DNA of 64,000 bases from Miltoncostaea sp963770865. Its GTDB lineage: Bacteria > Actinomycetota > Thermoleophilia > Miltoncostaeales > Miltoncostaeaceae. How positions within the stretch are numbered: the stretch's first letter is position 1; each line of letters begins with the position of its first letter. Under the pieces are notes generated by a model. The model was not told the origin of the DNA. It saw only the letters and a list, made by a program, of their open reading frames with translations, and made no database searches. Of this stretch, positions 46,692-59,923 are shown piece after piece. The translations under genes and the position numbers were made by a program. The stretch covers positions 1-64,000 of the forward strand of contig CAVYRD010000006.1 in assembly GCA_963770865.1 (NCBI GenBank), read 5' to 3'.

Positions 46692-47527
46692 ACGCCGGCC
46701 GGCGCGGGCCGGCCTGGTCCCGCCTGATGGCGCACAGCTACCGACTCGGCGCGCGGTGGCTGCTGGGCGGCCTGCGCGGCCGCGGCCTGCCGTGCCCGCG
46801 CGCGGGCCTCTATCGCCTGCTCGTCCCGCTCGAGCCGTGGCGCTTCTACGAGCTCGACCGTGTCGCGCGCGAACCCTTCGCGGGCGACTGCTTGGACGTG
46901 TCGAGCCCGAAGCTCCTGCCGAGCCTCCTCGCCCACGAGGGGGCGGGGCGCTGGACGGCGATCGACGTGCTGGAGGACGAGATCGCGCGGTGGAGGGTCC
47001 TCGACCCGGGTCTCGACCTGCGCGTCGAGGACGCCCGCGCGCTCCCGTTCGCCGACGGCTCCTTCGACGCGGTGGCCTGCGTCTCGGTGATCGAGCACGT
47101 GGCCGGCGACGGCGACGCCGTCGCGATGGCCGAGATCTGGCGCGTACTGCGGCCCGGCGGGGTGCTCCACCTCACGACCAACGTCGCCGCGCGGCCGGGC
47201 GATGTGCGCACGGCCCGCGTGGTCTACGACACCGAAGGCGCCGGGAGCGGCGCTGCGCCCGAGGGCGCGTTCTTCGAGCGCCGCTACTCGGAGGAGACGC
47301 TCGCCGCGCGGCTCCTGGGGCTGGGATGGCGCGAGGAGGCGCGCGAGTACGTCCGGGAGCGCCGGCCGGTGCACGAGCTCTTCTTCCGGATGCGGCCGCT
47401 CTCGTTCCTCGTGGGCGGCCTGCTGCCGCTCGTCTGCGCGCGCAACTTCGCGCGGATCGGCTCGCCCGCGGAGCTCCCGGAGGGGGCGCACGGGGTCGTC
47501 TACCTGCGCCTGCGCAAGGCGGGATGA
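46688..47527 (+). CDS. class I SAM-dependent methyltransferase
   Basis: 279 residues from ATG. A methyltransferase of the type-11 group: FAGDCLDVSSPKLLPSLLAH at the SAM loop, LRVEDARALPFADGSFDAVA, CVSVIEHVAGDGDAVAMAEI and WRVLRPGGVLHLTTNVAA. The C-terminal 60 residues contain a hydrophobic stretch (LSFLVGGLLPLVCARNFARI) that may contact the membrane. It is translationally coupled to the upstream GT4. Confidence 0.85.
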   Translation: MNAGRRGPAWSRLMAHSYRLGARWLLGGLRGRGLPCPRAGLYRLLVPLEPWRFYELDRVAREPFAGDCLDVSSPKLLPSLLAHEGAGRWTAIDVLEDEIARWRVLDPGLDLRVEDARALPFADGSFDAVACVSVIEHVAGDGDAVAMAEIWRVLRPGGVLHLTTNVAARPGDVRTARVVYDTEGAGSGAAPEGAFFERRYSEETLAARLLGLGWREEAREYVRERRPVHELFFRMRPLSFLVGGLLPLVCARNFARIGSPAELPEGAHGVVYLRLRKAG

Positions 47528-47675
47528 GGGCGGCCGGCCGTGGGTCGGGTGCTACGGATCGCGCAACGCATGGGAAACGGAAGTACGATCGCGACGTGCG
47601 GCCGACGCAGACAACGGGCGTGACCGGGCCGGTCTCCACGCCTCGCGCCGTCCGCGCGGACCGCCGGGGGCGCCC

Positions 47676-49181
47676 GTGACGACCCGACCCACCAATCCAC
47701 CGGCCGAGGCCACGGACGATCGGCGTCCGGTCCGGCGCGATGCGCGCTTCCTGCCGCTGCTGGCGGGGCCGGCGGGCACGGCGACGCTGCGGCGGATCAT
47801 CTCGGTGGCCGTGCTGGTGGCGATCGACGTGACCGCGTGCTTCGCCGGCATCTACGCGGCGCTCGCGATCAAGCTGATCGTGCAGGGCCAGGCGGTGGAC
47901 TCCGGCGCGATCTGGGCCGTCGAGCAGAAGGCCCTGCCCTTCGCCGCGACGACGATGGTCCTGGTCTTCGCCAAGAACCGCCTCTACGCCCCGCGGGAGG
48001 GACGCGGCGGCGGTGCGCGCATCCTGTCGTCGGCGACCCTCACCACCGTGGTCGTGCTGGTCGTGCTGCTGGTGGCGGGCTTCCGCTTCGACACCTACTA
48101 CATCTTCTATTCGTCCTGGATCCTGGTCGGGGCGCTCGACGTCGCCCTGCGCACGAGCTACGACAGCGTCACCGCGTTGGTGCTCGACGCGCTGAAGTTC
48201 GAGCGCCGCGCCCTGCTGGTGGGGGCGCCGTCGCTCGTGGCCTCGATCGCCGAGAGCCTCGAGCGGGCCGAAAGCCGTCAGGGCGTGCCCTACCGCGTGG
48301 TCGGCAGCCACCGCCTGAGCGCGGGCCTGGGCGCCGAGGGCGGCAGCGACGAGGCGATCGCGCTCCGCCAGGCGCTCGACCCCGACGCCGTGGACGAGGT
48401 GATCCTGGCCGGCTCGGCGAACGCGGACGCGCCGGTGGTCGAGCTGCTCGACCTCTGCCGGCGGCGCGGCATCCCGGTGCGCCTCGCGCCCACGACCGCC
48501 GAGCTGCTGACGCACTCGGTCCAGGCCGTGCCGGCGCCGGGGCTGCCGCTGTTCGAGTTGCGCCCCCCGGTGCTCGGGGGCGCGGCGTTCCTCACCAAGC
48601 GCGCGTTCGACCTGGTGGTGGGCGGCCTCATCGGCATCCTGGTGGCGCCGGTGCTGGCGGTCGCGGCGATCGCGATCCGGCTGGAGGACGGCGGGCCGGT
48701 CGTCTACCGCCACCGCCGGGTGGGGGTGGAGGAGACCGAGTTCACCTGCTTCAAGCTGCGCACGATGCGCACGGGCGCTGAGCTGGAGCAGCTCGAGCTG
48801 GAGACGGCGAACGAGGCCGACGGGCCGCTCTTCAAGATCCGCGACGACCCGCGCGTGACCCGGGTCGGGCGCGTGCTGCGGCGCCTGTCGATCGATGAGC
48901 TGCCCCAGCTGTGGAACGTCCTGCGCGGGGAGATGTCGCTGGTCGGCCCGCGCCCGCTGCCGCGCCGCGACTACGAGCTGCTCGACAACCTCCACAAGAA
49001 GCGGTACCTGGTGCTTCCCGGCCTGACCGGCCTGTGGCAGGTGAGCGGGCGCTCGGACCTGTCGTTCGACGAGCTGGTGCGGCTCGACTTCTACTACATC
49101 GAGACGTGGTCGATCTGGCTCGACCTGACGATCATGGCGCGCACGATCCCGGTGGTCCTCGGCCGGCGGGGCGCGTACTGA
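47676..49181 (+). CDS. undecaprenyl-phosphate sugar-phosphate transferase (WbaP/WcaJ-like)
   Basis: Initiating enzyme that puts the first sugar-phosphate on the polyprenyl carrier. 501 residues: four or five N-terminal helices (residues 35-165), a CoA-binding-like middle (RRALLVGAPSLVASIAESLE) and the C-terminal catalytic domain from about 305. That domain has KRAFDLVVGGLIGILVAPVL, YRHRRVGVEETEFTCFKLRT, DELPQLWNVLRGEMSLVGPR and LPGLTGLWQVSGRSDLSF. The GTG at 47676 is the most likely start. Its presence implies a flippase-dependent route for this operon. Confidence 0.93.
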   Translation: MTTRPTNPPAEATDDRRPVRRDARFLPLLAGPAGTATLRRIISVAVLVAIDVTACFAGIYAALAIKLIVQGQAVDSGAIWAVEQKALPFAATTMVLVFAKNRLYAPREGRGGGARILSSATLTTVVVLVVLLVAGFRFDTYYIFYSSWILVGALDVALRTSYDSVTALVLDALKFERRALLVGAPSLVASIAESLERAESRQGVPYRVVGSHRLSAGLGAEGGSDEAIALRQALDPDAVDEVILAGSANADAPVVELLDLCRRRGIPVRLAPTTAELLTHSVQAVPAPGLPLFELRPPVLGGAAFLTKRAFDLVVGGLIGILVAPVLAVAAIAIRLEDGGPVVYRHRRVGVEETEFTCFKLRTMRTGAELEQLELETANEADGPLFKIRDDPRVTRVGRVLRRLSIDELPQLWNVLRGEMSLVGPRPLPRRDYELLDNLHKKRYLVLPGLTGLWQVSGRSDLSFDELVRLDFYYIETWSIWLDLTIMARTIPVVLGRRGAY

Positions 49182-49465
49182 GCGCGGCGCCGGATCCCGA
49201 CCCGGACCGCCTGCTGGCCGAGCTGCGCGAGGCGGCGGGCGAGCCTCCGCTGACGCCGCTGCGGCTGTCCGACCCGCCGGGCTCGGTGCGGCGCGGGCCG
49301 GCGGGGGCGATCGTGTCGGGCGCGCGGCGGGCCGTGGTGCGCCTCATCGCCCCGGCGCTCGCCGACCTGCTCGGCCAGCTCGAGCGCGACCGCCACCGGC
49401 AGCGGGCCGAGATCGACCGACTCGAGCGACGGGTCGCCGAGCTGGAGCGCGAGCGGGGCGGCTGA
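49178..49465 (+). CDS. small basic/coiled-coil protein between sugar transferase and GT4
   Basis: About 95 residues. N-terminal part: DPDRLLAELREAAGEPPLTP. A basic amphipathic middle (RRGPAGAIVSGARRAVVRLI) is followed by a C-terminal coiled coil, DRHRQRAEIDRLERRVAELE. It begins at a CTG that overlaps the sugar-transferase TGA, as no ATG or GTG is available, and stops two bases before the next GT4 start. The tight packing argues it is real. The basic-helix plus coiled-coil design recalls the N-terminal parts of the proteins at 22197-23339 and 26306-27517. Confidence 0.6.
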   Translation: MSAAPDPDPDRLLAELREAAGEPPLTPLRLSDPPGSVRRGPAGAIVSGARRAVVRLIAPALADLLGQLERDRHRQRAEIDRLERRVAELERERGG

Positions 49466-49467
49466 CC

Positions 49468-50652
49468 GTGCGGGTCGCGTTCGTGGTGCAGCGCTACGGG
49501 GCGGAGGTGGCCGGCGGCGCCGAGGCCCTCTGCCGCTCGACCGCGCGCGAGCTGGCGGCCCGGGGCGAGGAGGTCGAGGTCTACACGACCACGGCCCGCG
49601 ACTACCTGACCTGGGCGCCCCACTACGCGGAGGGCACGGGGACCGAGGACGGGGTGACGCTCCATCGCTTCACGGCGGAGCGGCCCGACCCGGCGCGCAA
49701 CGCGGAGCTGGCGCGGGCCTTGTCGCTCGGCGGCGGGGACGCGGCCGCGGAGGACGCCTGGGCGCGGGCGCAGGGCCCGGTGGCGCCGGGGCTGCTGCGG
49801 GCGCTGGCGGAGGGGGCGCGCGGGCGGCACGACGTGATCGCGCTCTGGACCTACCTCTACGCGACGACCCAGCTCGCGATGCCGATCGCACCGGAGCGGA
49901 CGGTCCTGGTGCCGCTGGCCCACGACGAGCCGATGCTGCGGTTCGGCCTCACCCGGGGGCTGGTGCGGATGGCCGCCGGGTTCGCCTTCATGACCCCCGA
50001 GGAGCGCCGGCTGGTGGACGACCTGCACGGGCTGGGCGACCGGCCGCAGGAGATCGTCGGCGCGGGGCTCGCTCCGCTGCCCGCCGGCGACGCCGGCCGG
50101 GCACGGCGCGCGCACGGGCTGCCGGAGCGATTCGCCCTGTATGTCGGCCGGCTCGACCCGGCCAAGGGGCTCGACGCCCTGGTGCGCGCGCACGCGGCCT
50201 ACCGGGCGGGCGGGGGTGAGCTCGCTCTGGTGCTGGCCGGGCGCCCGACGGTGGACATGCGACTCCCCCGGTGGGTGCGCACGACCGGGTTCGTTGACGC
50301 CGCCGCCCACGCCGACCTGCTGGAGGCGAGCGAGGTGGTGGTGCTGCCCTCGCGGCACGAGAGCCTGTCGTTGGTCGCCCTGGAGGCCTGGCGCGCGGGA
50401 CGGCCGACGCTGGCGACCGGCCGCTCGGAGGTGCTCGCCGGCCAGACGGCGCGCTCGGGGGGCGGGCTGCTCTACCTCGACGCGCCGACCTACGGGCGCC
50501 AGCTGACGCGCCTGGCCGGCGACGCCGCGCTGCGGGCGCGCCTGGGCGAGGCCGGTCGCGCGTGGGCGGCCGGGTGGACCTGGGACGCGTGCGCCGCGCG
50601 CTGGCGGTCGCTGCTGGAGCGCGTGCGCCCCCCGGAGCTCAGTCCGCGGTGA
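49468..50652 (+). CDS. glycosyltransferase family 4
   Basis: 394 residues from GTG, intact. N-terminus RVAFVVQRYGAEVAGGAEAL, donor half FALYVGRLDPAKGLDALVRA, LVLAGRPTVDMRLPRWVRT and the loop LPSRHESLSLVALEAWRAGR. It is closely similar to the frameshifted GT4 at 25125-26319. Its last 14 bases overlap the end of the convergent HhH-GPD gene. Confidence 0.88.
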   Translation: MRVAFVVQRYGAEVAGGAEALCRSTARELAARGEEVEVYTTTARDYLTWAPHYAEGTGTEDGVTLHRFTAERPDPARNAELARALSLGGGDAAAEDAWARAQGPVAPGLLRALAEGARGRHDVIALWTYLYATTQLAMPIAPERTVLVPLAHDEPMLRFGLTRGLVRMAAGFAFMTPEERRLVDDLHGLGDRPQEIVGAGLAPLPAGDAGRARRAHGLPERFALYVGRLDPAKGLDALVRAHAAYRAGGGELALVLAGRPTVDMRLPRWVRTTGFVDAAAHADLLEASEVVVLPSRHESLSLVALEAWRAGRPTLATGRSEVLAGQTARSGGGLLYLDAPTYGRQLTRLAGDAALRARLGEAGRAWAAGWTWDACAARWRSLLERVRPPELSPR

Positions 50653-51532
50653 GCCCCGTGCTGCGCTGCCAGGCGCGCAGCGTGGACCAGGCCATGACGA
50701 GGCCGGCGAACTCGCCGGCCGGCTCGACCCGCCGCGCGACCTCGCGGGGCGTGGGGCGGCGCCCGCCGAACCAGCGCTCGGCGGCGACGCGGATGGAGGC
50801 CGAGTCGATCGAGGGCCGGGAGAAGTGGCCCATCAGGAGCAGGATGAAGCCGGCCGTCGAGGGCCCGATTCCGGTGAGCCCGAGAAGGCCGGCGTAGACG
50901 CGGCCCTCATCGCCGGCGGCGGAGTCGGCCTCGATGTCGGCGAGCGTGCCGTCGATGGCCGCGCGCGCCGCGGCGACCAGGGCGGGCGCGCGGTAGCCGA
51001 CCCGGCACTCCTCGCGCAGGCGGTCCTCGCCCGCGCGCAGCAGCTCGGCCGGGCGCGGGAAGGCGCCGTCGGCGCTGAGGGCGGCGACGCGGTTGATCGA
51101 CCCCACGGCCTGGCGCCAGGTGGTGTTGGTGCCGCAGAGACCCTTCACGACGTCCTCGAACAGCGACGCCCCCGCCAGCACCCGCCCGCCGCCGTAGCCC
51201 TCGACGTCGCGGGCGAGCTCGGGATCGACCGCCGCGAGGGCCTCGGGGAAGCCGGTGAGGTCGACGTCGAGCTGGAGCATCCGGCGTACCCGCGCGCGCG
51301 CCAGCGCCCGCTCGGCCGGCGCCAGGGGGCGGGGCACCCGCACGCGCACGCCGCCGTCCTCGGGGCTCATCGCCAGGTCGAGGGCGCCCGCGCCCAGGTC
51401 CTCGGTGCGGCCGAGCCGCTCGTCCTCGGGATCCCAGGCGAACGGGGCGGTCTGGAACCACCCGTGGCTTACGGCCACCGCGGCCAGCCGGAACGGGCCC
51501 TGCGCGGAGATGGCGAAGCCCGGCCCTCTCAT
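50639..51532 (-). CDS. HhH-GPD family DNA glycosylase-like protein
   Basis: 297 residues. Base-excision-repair fold: the helix-hairpin-helix LLGLTGIGPSTAGFILLLMG near residue 225, followed by HFSRPSIDSASIRVAAERWF, where the Asp of IDS takes the place of the family's catalytic Asp. The N-terminal 100 residues form a beta-rich domain, as in OGG/AlkA-type enzymes. The middle has SLFEDVVKGLCGTNTTWRQA. The damaged base it removes cannot be told. It is a single gene, and the glnA terminator lies 24 bases upstream of its start. Confidence 0.85.
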   Translation of the reverse strand: MRGPGFAISAQGPFRLAAVAVSHGWFQTAPFAWDPEDERLGRTEDLGAGALDLAMSPEDGGVRVRVPRPLAPAERALARARVRRMLQLDVDLTGFPEALAAVDPELARDVEGYGGGRVLAGASLFEDVVKGLCGTNTTWRQAVGSINRVAALSADGAFPRPAELLRAGEDRLREECRVGYRAPALVAAARAAIDGTLADIEADSAAGDEGRVYAGLLGLTGIGPSTAGFILLLMGHFSRPSIDSASIRVAAERWFGGRRPTPREVARRVEPAGEFAGLVMAWSTLRAWQRSTGLTAD

Positions 51533-51555
51533 CGTCGGAGGCTCCCAGAACGCAC

Positions 51556-51588
51556 GCGGCCCCGTCCACCCGAGGCGGACGGGGCCGC
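51556..51588 (-). terminator. strong hairpin after the glutamine synthetase gene
   Basis: A perfect 12-base inverted repeat, GCGGCCCCGTCC and GGACGGGGCCGC, with a nine-base loop, 29 bases past the glnA stop. There is only a short T-containing stretch beyond it. It probably ends the glnA transcript before the next minus-strand gene. Confidence 0.65.
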
Positions 51589-51617
51589 TGAGCGACCTGC
51601 GTTACGGGCGGGGTCCG

Positions 51618-53768
<2,151 letters not shown>

Positions 53769-53843
53769 GGTGCGGAGGGCCCTCCTTGTCTGGCCTGGGC
53801 AGCGCCGGATGATACGCCGGGGGCCCTCCATGGCGCTTTGTGA

Positions 53844-53863
53844 CCCAGGGCCAAACGGCCTGG
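53844..53863. promoter_or_regulatory. imperfect palindrome between glnA and the PucR-type gene
   Basis: CCCAGGGCC-AAAC-GGCCTGG is an almost symmetric site roughly in the middle of the 180-base divergent gap, next to a less GC-rich stretch (GGACAAACAACGG). It could be an operator for the adjacent regulator. This rests on symmetry and position only. Confidence 0.3.
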
Positions 53864-53948
53864 CGGATCTTTCGCCGCATGGACAAACAACGGCCCCACC
53901 GGTCTGCTTGCCTTGAAACCGGCTCCCGACAGCCCCATTGTCCTGACG

Positions 53949-55589
53949 ATGGTGACCGACATCCGCACCGCCGCACCCCCGGACGACCGCGTCCTGCTCT
54001 CCGACCTGACGCGCCTGCCGGCGCTCGGCGGGGCGCGCACGTCGCCGGCCGGCGCCGACCTCGAGCGCCCCGTGTCGTCGATCGTCCTCGCCGACGCCGA
54101 CGGGCCCGAGGAGCACGACTCCCTGCTCGTGGCGCCCGGGGCGCCGCCCGCGACGCCGCCGCGCGGCTGCATCGCCGTCGTCGCGCGGTCCGCGCCCGCG
54201 GCGCCCATCGGCGTGCCGGTCATCGTCCTGCCGCCCGGCGCCCCCTGGGGCGCCGTGATCGCTCAGCTGTCGGCCGCGGTCGCCGGCGGGGCGGGCACGG
54301 CGAGCGCCTCCCGCGCCCGCGCCGCGCTGCGGGGCCCGTTGATGGAGGGCCGCGGCTACCCCGGCCTCGCGGCCGCCGCCGCGGAGCTGCTCGGCGCGCC
54401 GGTGGCGATCCTCGACGACTACCTCGACCTGCGCGGGTCCGACGGGCTGTCGGCGGAGCAGGGGGAGTTCCTCGACGCGGCCGTGGTCCGCGCCCGGGGC
54501 CACGGCCCTGCGTCGATCATCGGCCCCTTCGTCGAGGAGGCGATGCCCGGCATCACCAAGGAGCTGGTCCACGGCCCGAACGGCGTCATCGGGGTGCTGG
54601 TCGCCTGGCTGGCGCACCCGGCGGCCCCGGCCGCCCAGGGCGTGCTGGACGAGCTGGCCGAGGCGTCGGCCCTCGAGCGGGCCCGGGAGGAGGTGCGCAC
54701 CGAGACCGAGTCGCGCCTGCGCGGCGACCTCATCGAGGAGCTGATGGCCGGCGAGGTCGTGAGCCGCGAGTCGCTCGTGCGCCGCGCGCGCCACCTGGGG
54801 GCCGACCTCTCCGGCGGCGCGGTCGCCCTGATCGGCAAGCTGCAGGACCCCCACACCGAGGGGCGCATCATCACCGACCCGCGTCTGGTGCGGCGCTTCC
54901 TGCAGCAGGCCCGTGCGGCGATGGACATCCACTGGCCGCGGGCGCTGGTCGACTGGAACGAGGGGCGCCTGCTGGCGCTTCTTCCGCCGACGCCCGCCGG
55001 CATGGCCGACATGTCGCACGAGGAGATCGCCGCCCAGGCGTTCACGCTCGGCAAGCGCCTGCTGGGCGCCACGCGCGAGACCGTCCCCGGCCTGGCCCTG
55101 ACGCTCGCGCTCTCGCGCTACACCCCCGAGCCCGAGCGGCTCGGCGCCGCCCTCGACGAGGCGCGCCTCGCCCTCGCCATCGGCGAGCGGCTGGGGCGCG
55201 TCGGCGAGGTGGTGACCTTCGAGGAGACCGGCACCTACAAGCTCCTGTTCCAGATCTTCGCCGACCGGCCGCAGGAGCTCATCTCCTTCTACGACCAGAC
55301 GATCGCGCCCCTGGTCCGCTACGACGAGCAGTACCAGACCGAGCTGGTGGGGACGCTCTCCACCTACCTCGGCCACGACTGCAACCTCGCGGCCACGGCC
55401 TCGACGCTCTTCACCCACCGCCACACGGTGCGCTACCGCCTCGACCGCATCGCCGAGCTGTCGGGCCTCGACATCGCCAAGACCGACGACCGCGAGAAGC
55501 TCTCGCTCGGCCTGAAGGCGATGCGCCTGCTGGGCCGCCGCGTCGCGACGGCCATCGAGCGCCCCGCCAAGCGCCGGGCCGCCTCCTAG
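53949..55589 (+). CDS. PucR/CdaR-family transcriptional regulator
   Basis: 546 residues from ATG (MVTDIRTAAPPDDRVLLSDL). The N-terminal 110 residues are a PucR-like sensing domain, the middle 300 are GAF/GGDEF-derived and poorly conserved, and the C-terminal 70 are the PucR helix-turn-helix (GHDCNLAATASTLFTHRHTV, RYRLDRIAELSG). The family senses nitrogen-related metabolites and often activates neighbouring genes. It is divergent from GSIII, so nitrogen control is plausible. A TTG at 53913 would add 12 residues. The end overlaps the convergent aminotransferase by four bases. Confidence 0.87.
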   Translation: MVTDIRTAAPPDDRVLLSDLTRLPALGGARTSPAGADLERPVSSIVLADADGPEEHDSLLVAPGAPPATPPRGCIAVVARSAPAAPIGVPVIVLPPGAPWGAVIAQLSAAVAGGAGTASASRARAALRGPLMEGRGYPGLAAAAAELLGAPVAILDDYLDLRGSDGLSAEQGEFLDAAVVRARGHGPASIIGPFVEEAMPGITKELVHGPNGVIGVLVAWLAHPAAPAAQGVLDELAEASALERAREEVRTETESRLRGDLIEELMAGEVVSRESLVRRARHLGADLSGGAVALIGKLQDPHTEGRIITDPRLVRRFLQQARAAMDIHWPRALVDWNEGRLLALLPPTPAGMADMSHEEIAAQAFTLGKRLLGATRETVPGLALTLALSRYTPEPERLGAALDEARLALAIGERLGRVGEVVTFEETGTYKLLFQIFADRPQELISFYDQTIAPLVRYDEQYQTELVGTLSTYLGHDCNLAATASTLFTHRHTVRYRLDRIAELSGLDIAKTDDREKLSLGLKAMRLLGRRVATAIERPAKRRAAS

Positions 55590-56383
55590 CCCGAGCCGGC
55601 CCCCAGGGCCCGCCGCAGCACCCCGTGGATGCGGGCCGCCTGCGGGCCGGGTCGTCCGTCGCCCACGGGGCGGCCGTCCACCGCGACGACGGCCATCGCC
55701 CCGCGCACGGCGTTGGTGAGGACGATCTCCGACGCCGCCCGCCAGGCCTCCTCGGCCGGGGCCTCCTCGCGGGCGTCCAGCGCGTCCAGGACCACGGCCC
55801 GCGCCACCCCCGCCAGCACGCCGCGCGCGGGGGCGGTCAGGAGGGCGCCGTCCACCACGCAGAACGCGCTCGCCAGAGCCGCCTCGCCCAGGCGCCCCCC
55901 GTCGTCGAGCAGCAGCGCGTGCCCGGCGTCGTGCTCCTCGGCGTGGCGCTGGCTCCAGCGGTGGCCGGCGCAGGAGAGCGTCTTGTGCTCGGCGATGCGC
56001 ATGCCCGGGCTCCACGCGCCCCGGTCGGTGATGGCGGTGACGGCGGGGACCTCCGCGGGCAGGGGCTCCTCCGGCGTCACCTCCACCAGCAGGGTCGGCC
56101 GCGGGGTGGCGGTCAGGCGCACGCGCGCCGGGCCAGCCCCGGCGTCGGCCAGGGCGGCGTCGACCGCGTCGCGCATCCGCGTGATGCCCGGCATCGGCGC
56201 CAGCCCGAGGGTGGTCGCCGACGCGAACAGCCTCTCGAGGTGGAGGCCGAGGAGGCGCACACGGCCGGCCTCGGCGCGCATCGTCTCGAACAGGCCCTCG
56301 CCCCAGCGGACGGCCGGGTCGTCGATGGAGAGGGCGGCGGCGGAGGGCTCCACGCGCGCGCCGTCCAGGTGGACGATCCTCAC
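55586..56383 (-). CDS. class IV aminotransferase / aminodeoxychorismate lyase-like
   Basis: PLP enzyme of 265 residues. The start region VRIVHLDGARVEPSAAALSI leads to VRWGEGLFETMRAEAGRVRL, then the Schiff-base Lys134 in AEHKTLSCAGH, and Glu167 in GRLGEAALASAFCVVDGALL, which contacts the PLP ring. The family covers branched-chain aminotransferase, D-amino-acid aminotransferase and PabC, and sequence alone does not decide among them. The length is closest to PabC-type proteins. I chose GTG 56383, because upstream residues are Gly/His/Pro-rich and unlike the family. Confidence 0.82.
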   Translation of the reverse strand: MRIVHLDGARVEPSAAALSIDDPAVRWGEGLFETMRAEAGRVRLLGLHLERLFASATTLGLAPMPGITRMRDAVDAALADAGAGPARVRLTATPRPTLLVEVTPEEPLPAEVPAVTAITDRGAWSPGMRIAEHKTLSCAGHRWSQRHAEEHDAGHALLLDDGGRLGEAALASAFCVVDGALLTAPARGVLAGVARAVVLDALDAREEAPAEEAWRAASEIVLTNAVRGAMAVVAVDGRPVGDGRPGPQAARIHGVLRRALGAGSG

Positions 56384-56507
56384 GGGCCCGGCCGCGGCCG
56401 CCCGCGGCGGGCGTGTGTGAGAATGGCCGCCCCTGTGTGATCCCGCCGCCAAGGAGTCTCCCCGTGCCGCATCCGGCTGACGCTACCAAGCACCCGAGGG
56501 CCGCCGC

Positions 56508-56990
56508 ATGAGGCAGACCATCGCGTTCCAGGCCACCGGCTTCGACTGCTCGCCGGTCGAGGTGCAGATCGAGGAGAACGGCGAGATGCCGGACGAGGAC
56601 GCCCTCCCCGTCGCCCTTCTCGCGTTCGAGAGCGGGTCGAACGTCGTGCTCACGCTGCCGCTCGCCACGAGCGACGCCGAGAACATGATGAACGCGTTCA
56701 CCCAGGCCGAGCCGTTCCGCCATGAGGTGCCGGACGCCAGCAACTGGCAGCCGCAGCCCTCCGGCCTGCCGGAGGGCCTGTTCTGGGCCCTCCAGCCGAG
56801 CGTGGTCGGCGTCTCGGTGACGCCGCCCCAGCAGACGCCCGACGGGATGGTCCCCCACTGGACCCTCGCCTTCGACGACGAGGACGGCAGCCAGGTCCAG
56901 ATCGCCGTCAGCGACCCGATGTGCGTGCAGATCGTCCGCGCCCTGGCGGACGTCGCCCGCGGGGAGATGGAGGGCCCGCAGGCAAACTGA
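56508..56990 (+). CDS. conserved-looking protein of unknown function upstream of the reductase
   Basis: 160 residues from ATG (MRQTIAFQATGFDCSPVEVQ). It is acidic, soluble and beta-rich (PVALLAFESGSNVVLTLPLA, HWTLAFDDEDGSQVQIAVSD), with no signal peptide or membrane helix. I do not recognise the family. It lies 62 bases before the nitrite/sulfite reductase and may share its transcript. Confidence 0.7.
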   Translation: MRQTIAFQATGFDCSPVEVQIEENGEMPDEDALPVALLAFESGSNVVLTLPLATSDAENMMNAFTQAEPFRHEVPDASNWQPQPSGLPEGLFWALQPSVVGVSVTPPQQTPDGMVPHWTLAFDDEDGSQVQIAVSDPMCVQIVRALADVARGEMEGPQAN

Positions 56991-57052
56991 GGAATCTCGG
57001 CGGGTATCTGGTATTTTCCCCGCTCTCCGGGCGACCACGTGAGGGCGGTGGA

Positions 57053-59317
<2,265 letters not shown>

Positions 59318-59321
59318 GCCG

Positions 59322-59879
59322 ATGAGCACCGTCACCGCAGACCCGGACCTCGTCCGCATCGGCGCCAAGCTCTACGCGGACGACCCCTCGGTCATCGACC
59401 TCACGGCCTACGTGCCGATCTTCCACGGCTGGATCCAGCGCCGCGTGCTCGACGGCACGCCGATCGACGTGGCCGACTACGCCCACGTCCCGGACGGCCC
59501 GGGCGTGATGCTGATCGGCCACGAGGCGGACCGCTCCATCGACCTCGGCGAGGGCCGACCCGGCGTGCTCTACCAGCGCAAGCGGATCGCCGAGGGCTCG
59601 CTCGAGGACCGCATCGCGGCCGCGATCGCGGCGGCCGACGGGCTGGCCGACGAGCTCGAGGCCGACTCCGCGGCCAACGGCGTCGCCTTCGACCGGGACG
59701 AGATCCTGCTGAAGGTCACCGACCGGCGGCGCGCCTCCAACGACGACGGCGCGCTGGACGCCCTGCGCCCCGTCATCGGCGCCGCGCTCGCCCGCGTTCG
59801 GCCCGGCCGGGAGGCGTCGGTCGAGCGCGTCACGGAGGATCCGAAGGGCCCCCTCACCATCCGGGTGCGCCTCTCGTAG
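59322..59879 (+). CDS. unknown protein coupled to the reductase
   Basis: 185 residues from ATG, four bases after the reductase stop. The N-terminal part VIDLTAYVPIFHGWIQRRVL, DYAHVPDGPGVMLIGHEADR looks like a compact alpha/beta domain, and GRPGVLYQRKRIAEGSLEDR follows, with an Ala-rich helical middle and a beta-rich tail. I do not know the family. The tight spacing suggests a dedicated partner of the reductase. A strong hairpin follows directly. Confidence 0.72.
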   Translation: MSTVTADPDLVRIGAKLYADDPSVIDLTAYVPIFHGWIQRRVLDGTPIDVADYAHVPDGPGVMLIGHEADRSIDLGEGRPGVLYQRKRIAEGSLEDRIAAAIAAADGLADELEADSAANGVAFDRDEILLKVTDRRRASNDDGALDALRPVIGAALARVRPGREASVERVTEDPKGPLTIRVRLS

Positions 59880-59885
59880 CCGTCC

Positions 59886-59915
59886 CGCGGGCCCGGGGAG
59901 CGCCCCGGGCCCGCG
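59886..59915. terminator. bidirectional hairpin terminator
   Basis: A perfect 13-base inverted repeat, CGCGGGCCCGGGG and CCCCGGGCCCGCG, with a four-base AGCG loop, seven bases after the plus-strand stop and nine before the minus-strand stop at 59924. Without a clear T-run, but placed exactly between two convergent genes. Confidence 0.6.
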
Positions 59916-59923
59916 ACGGGCGC

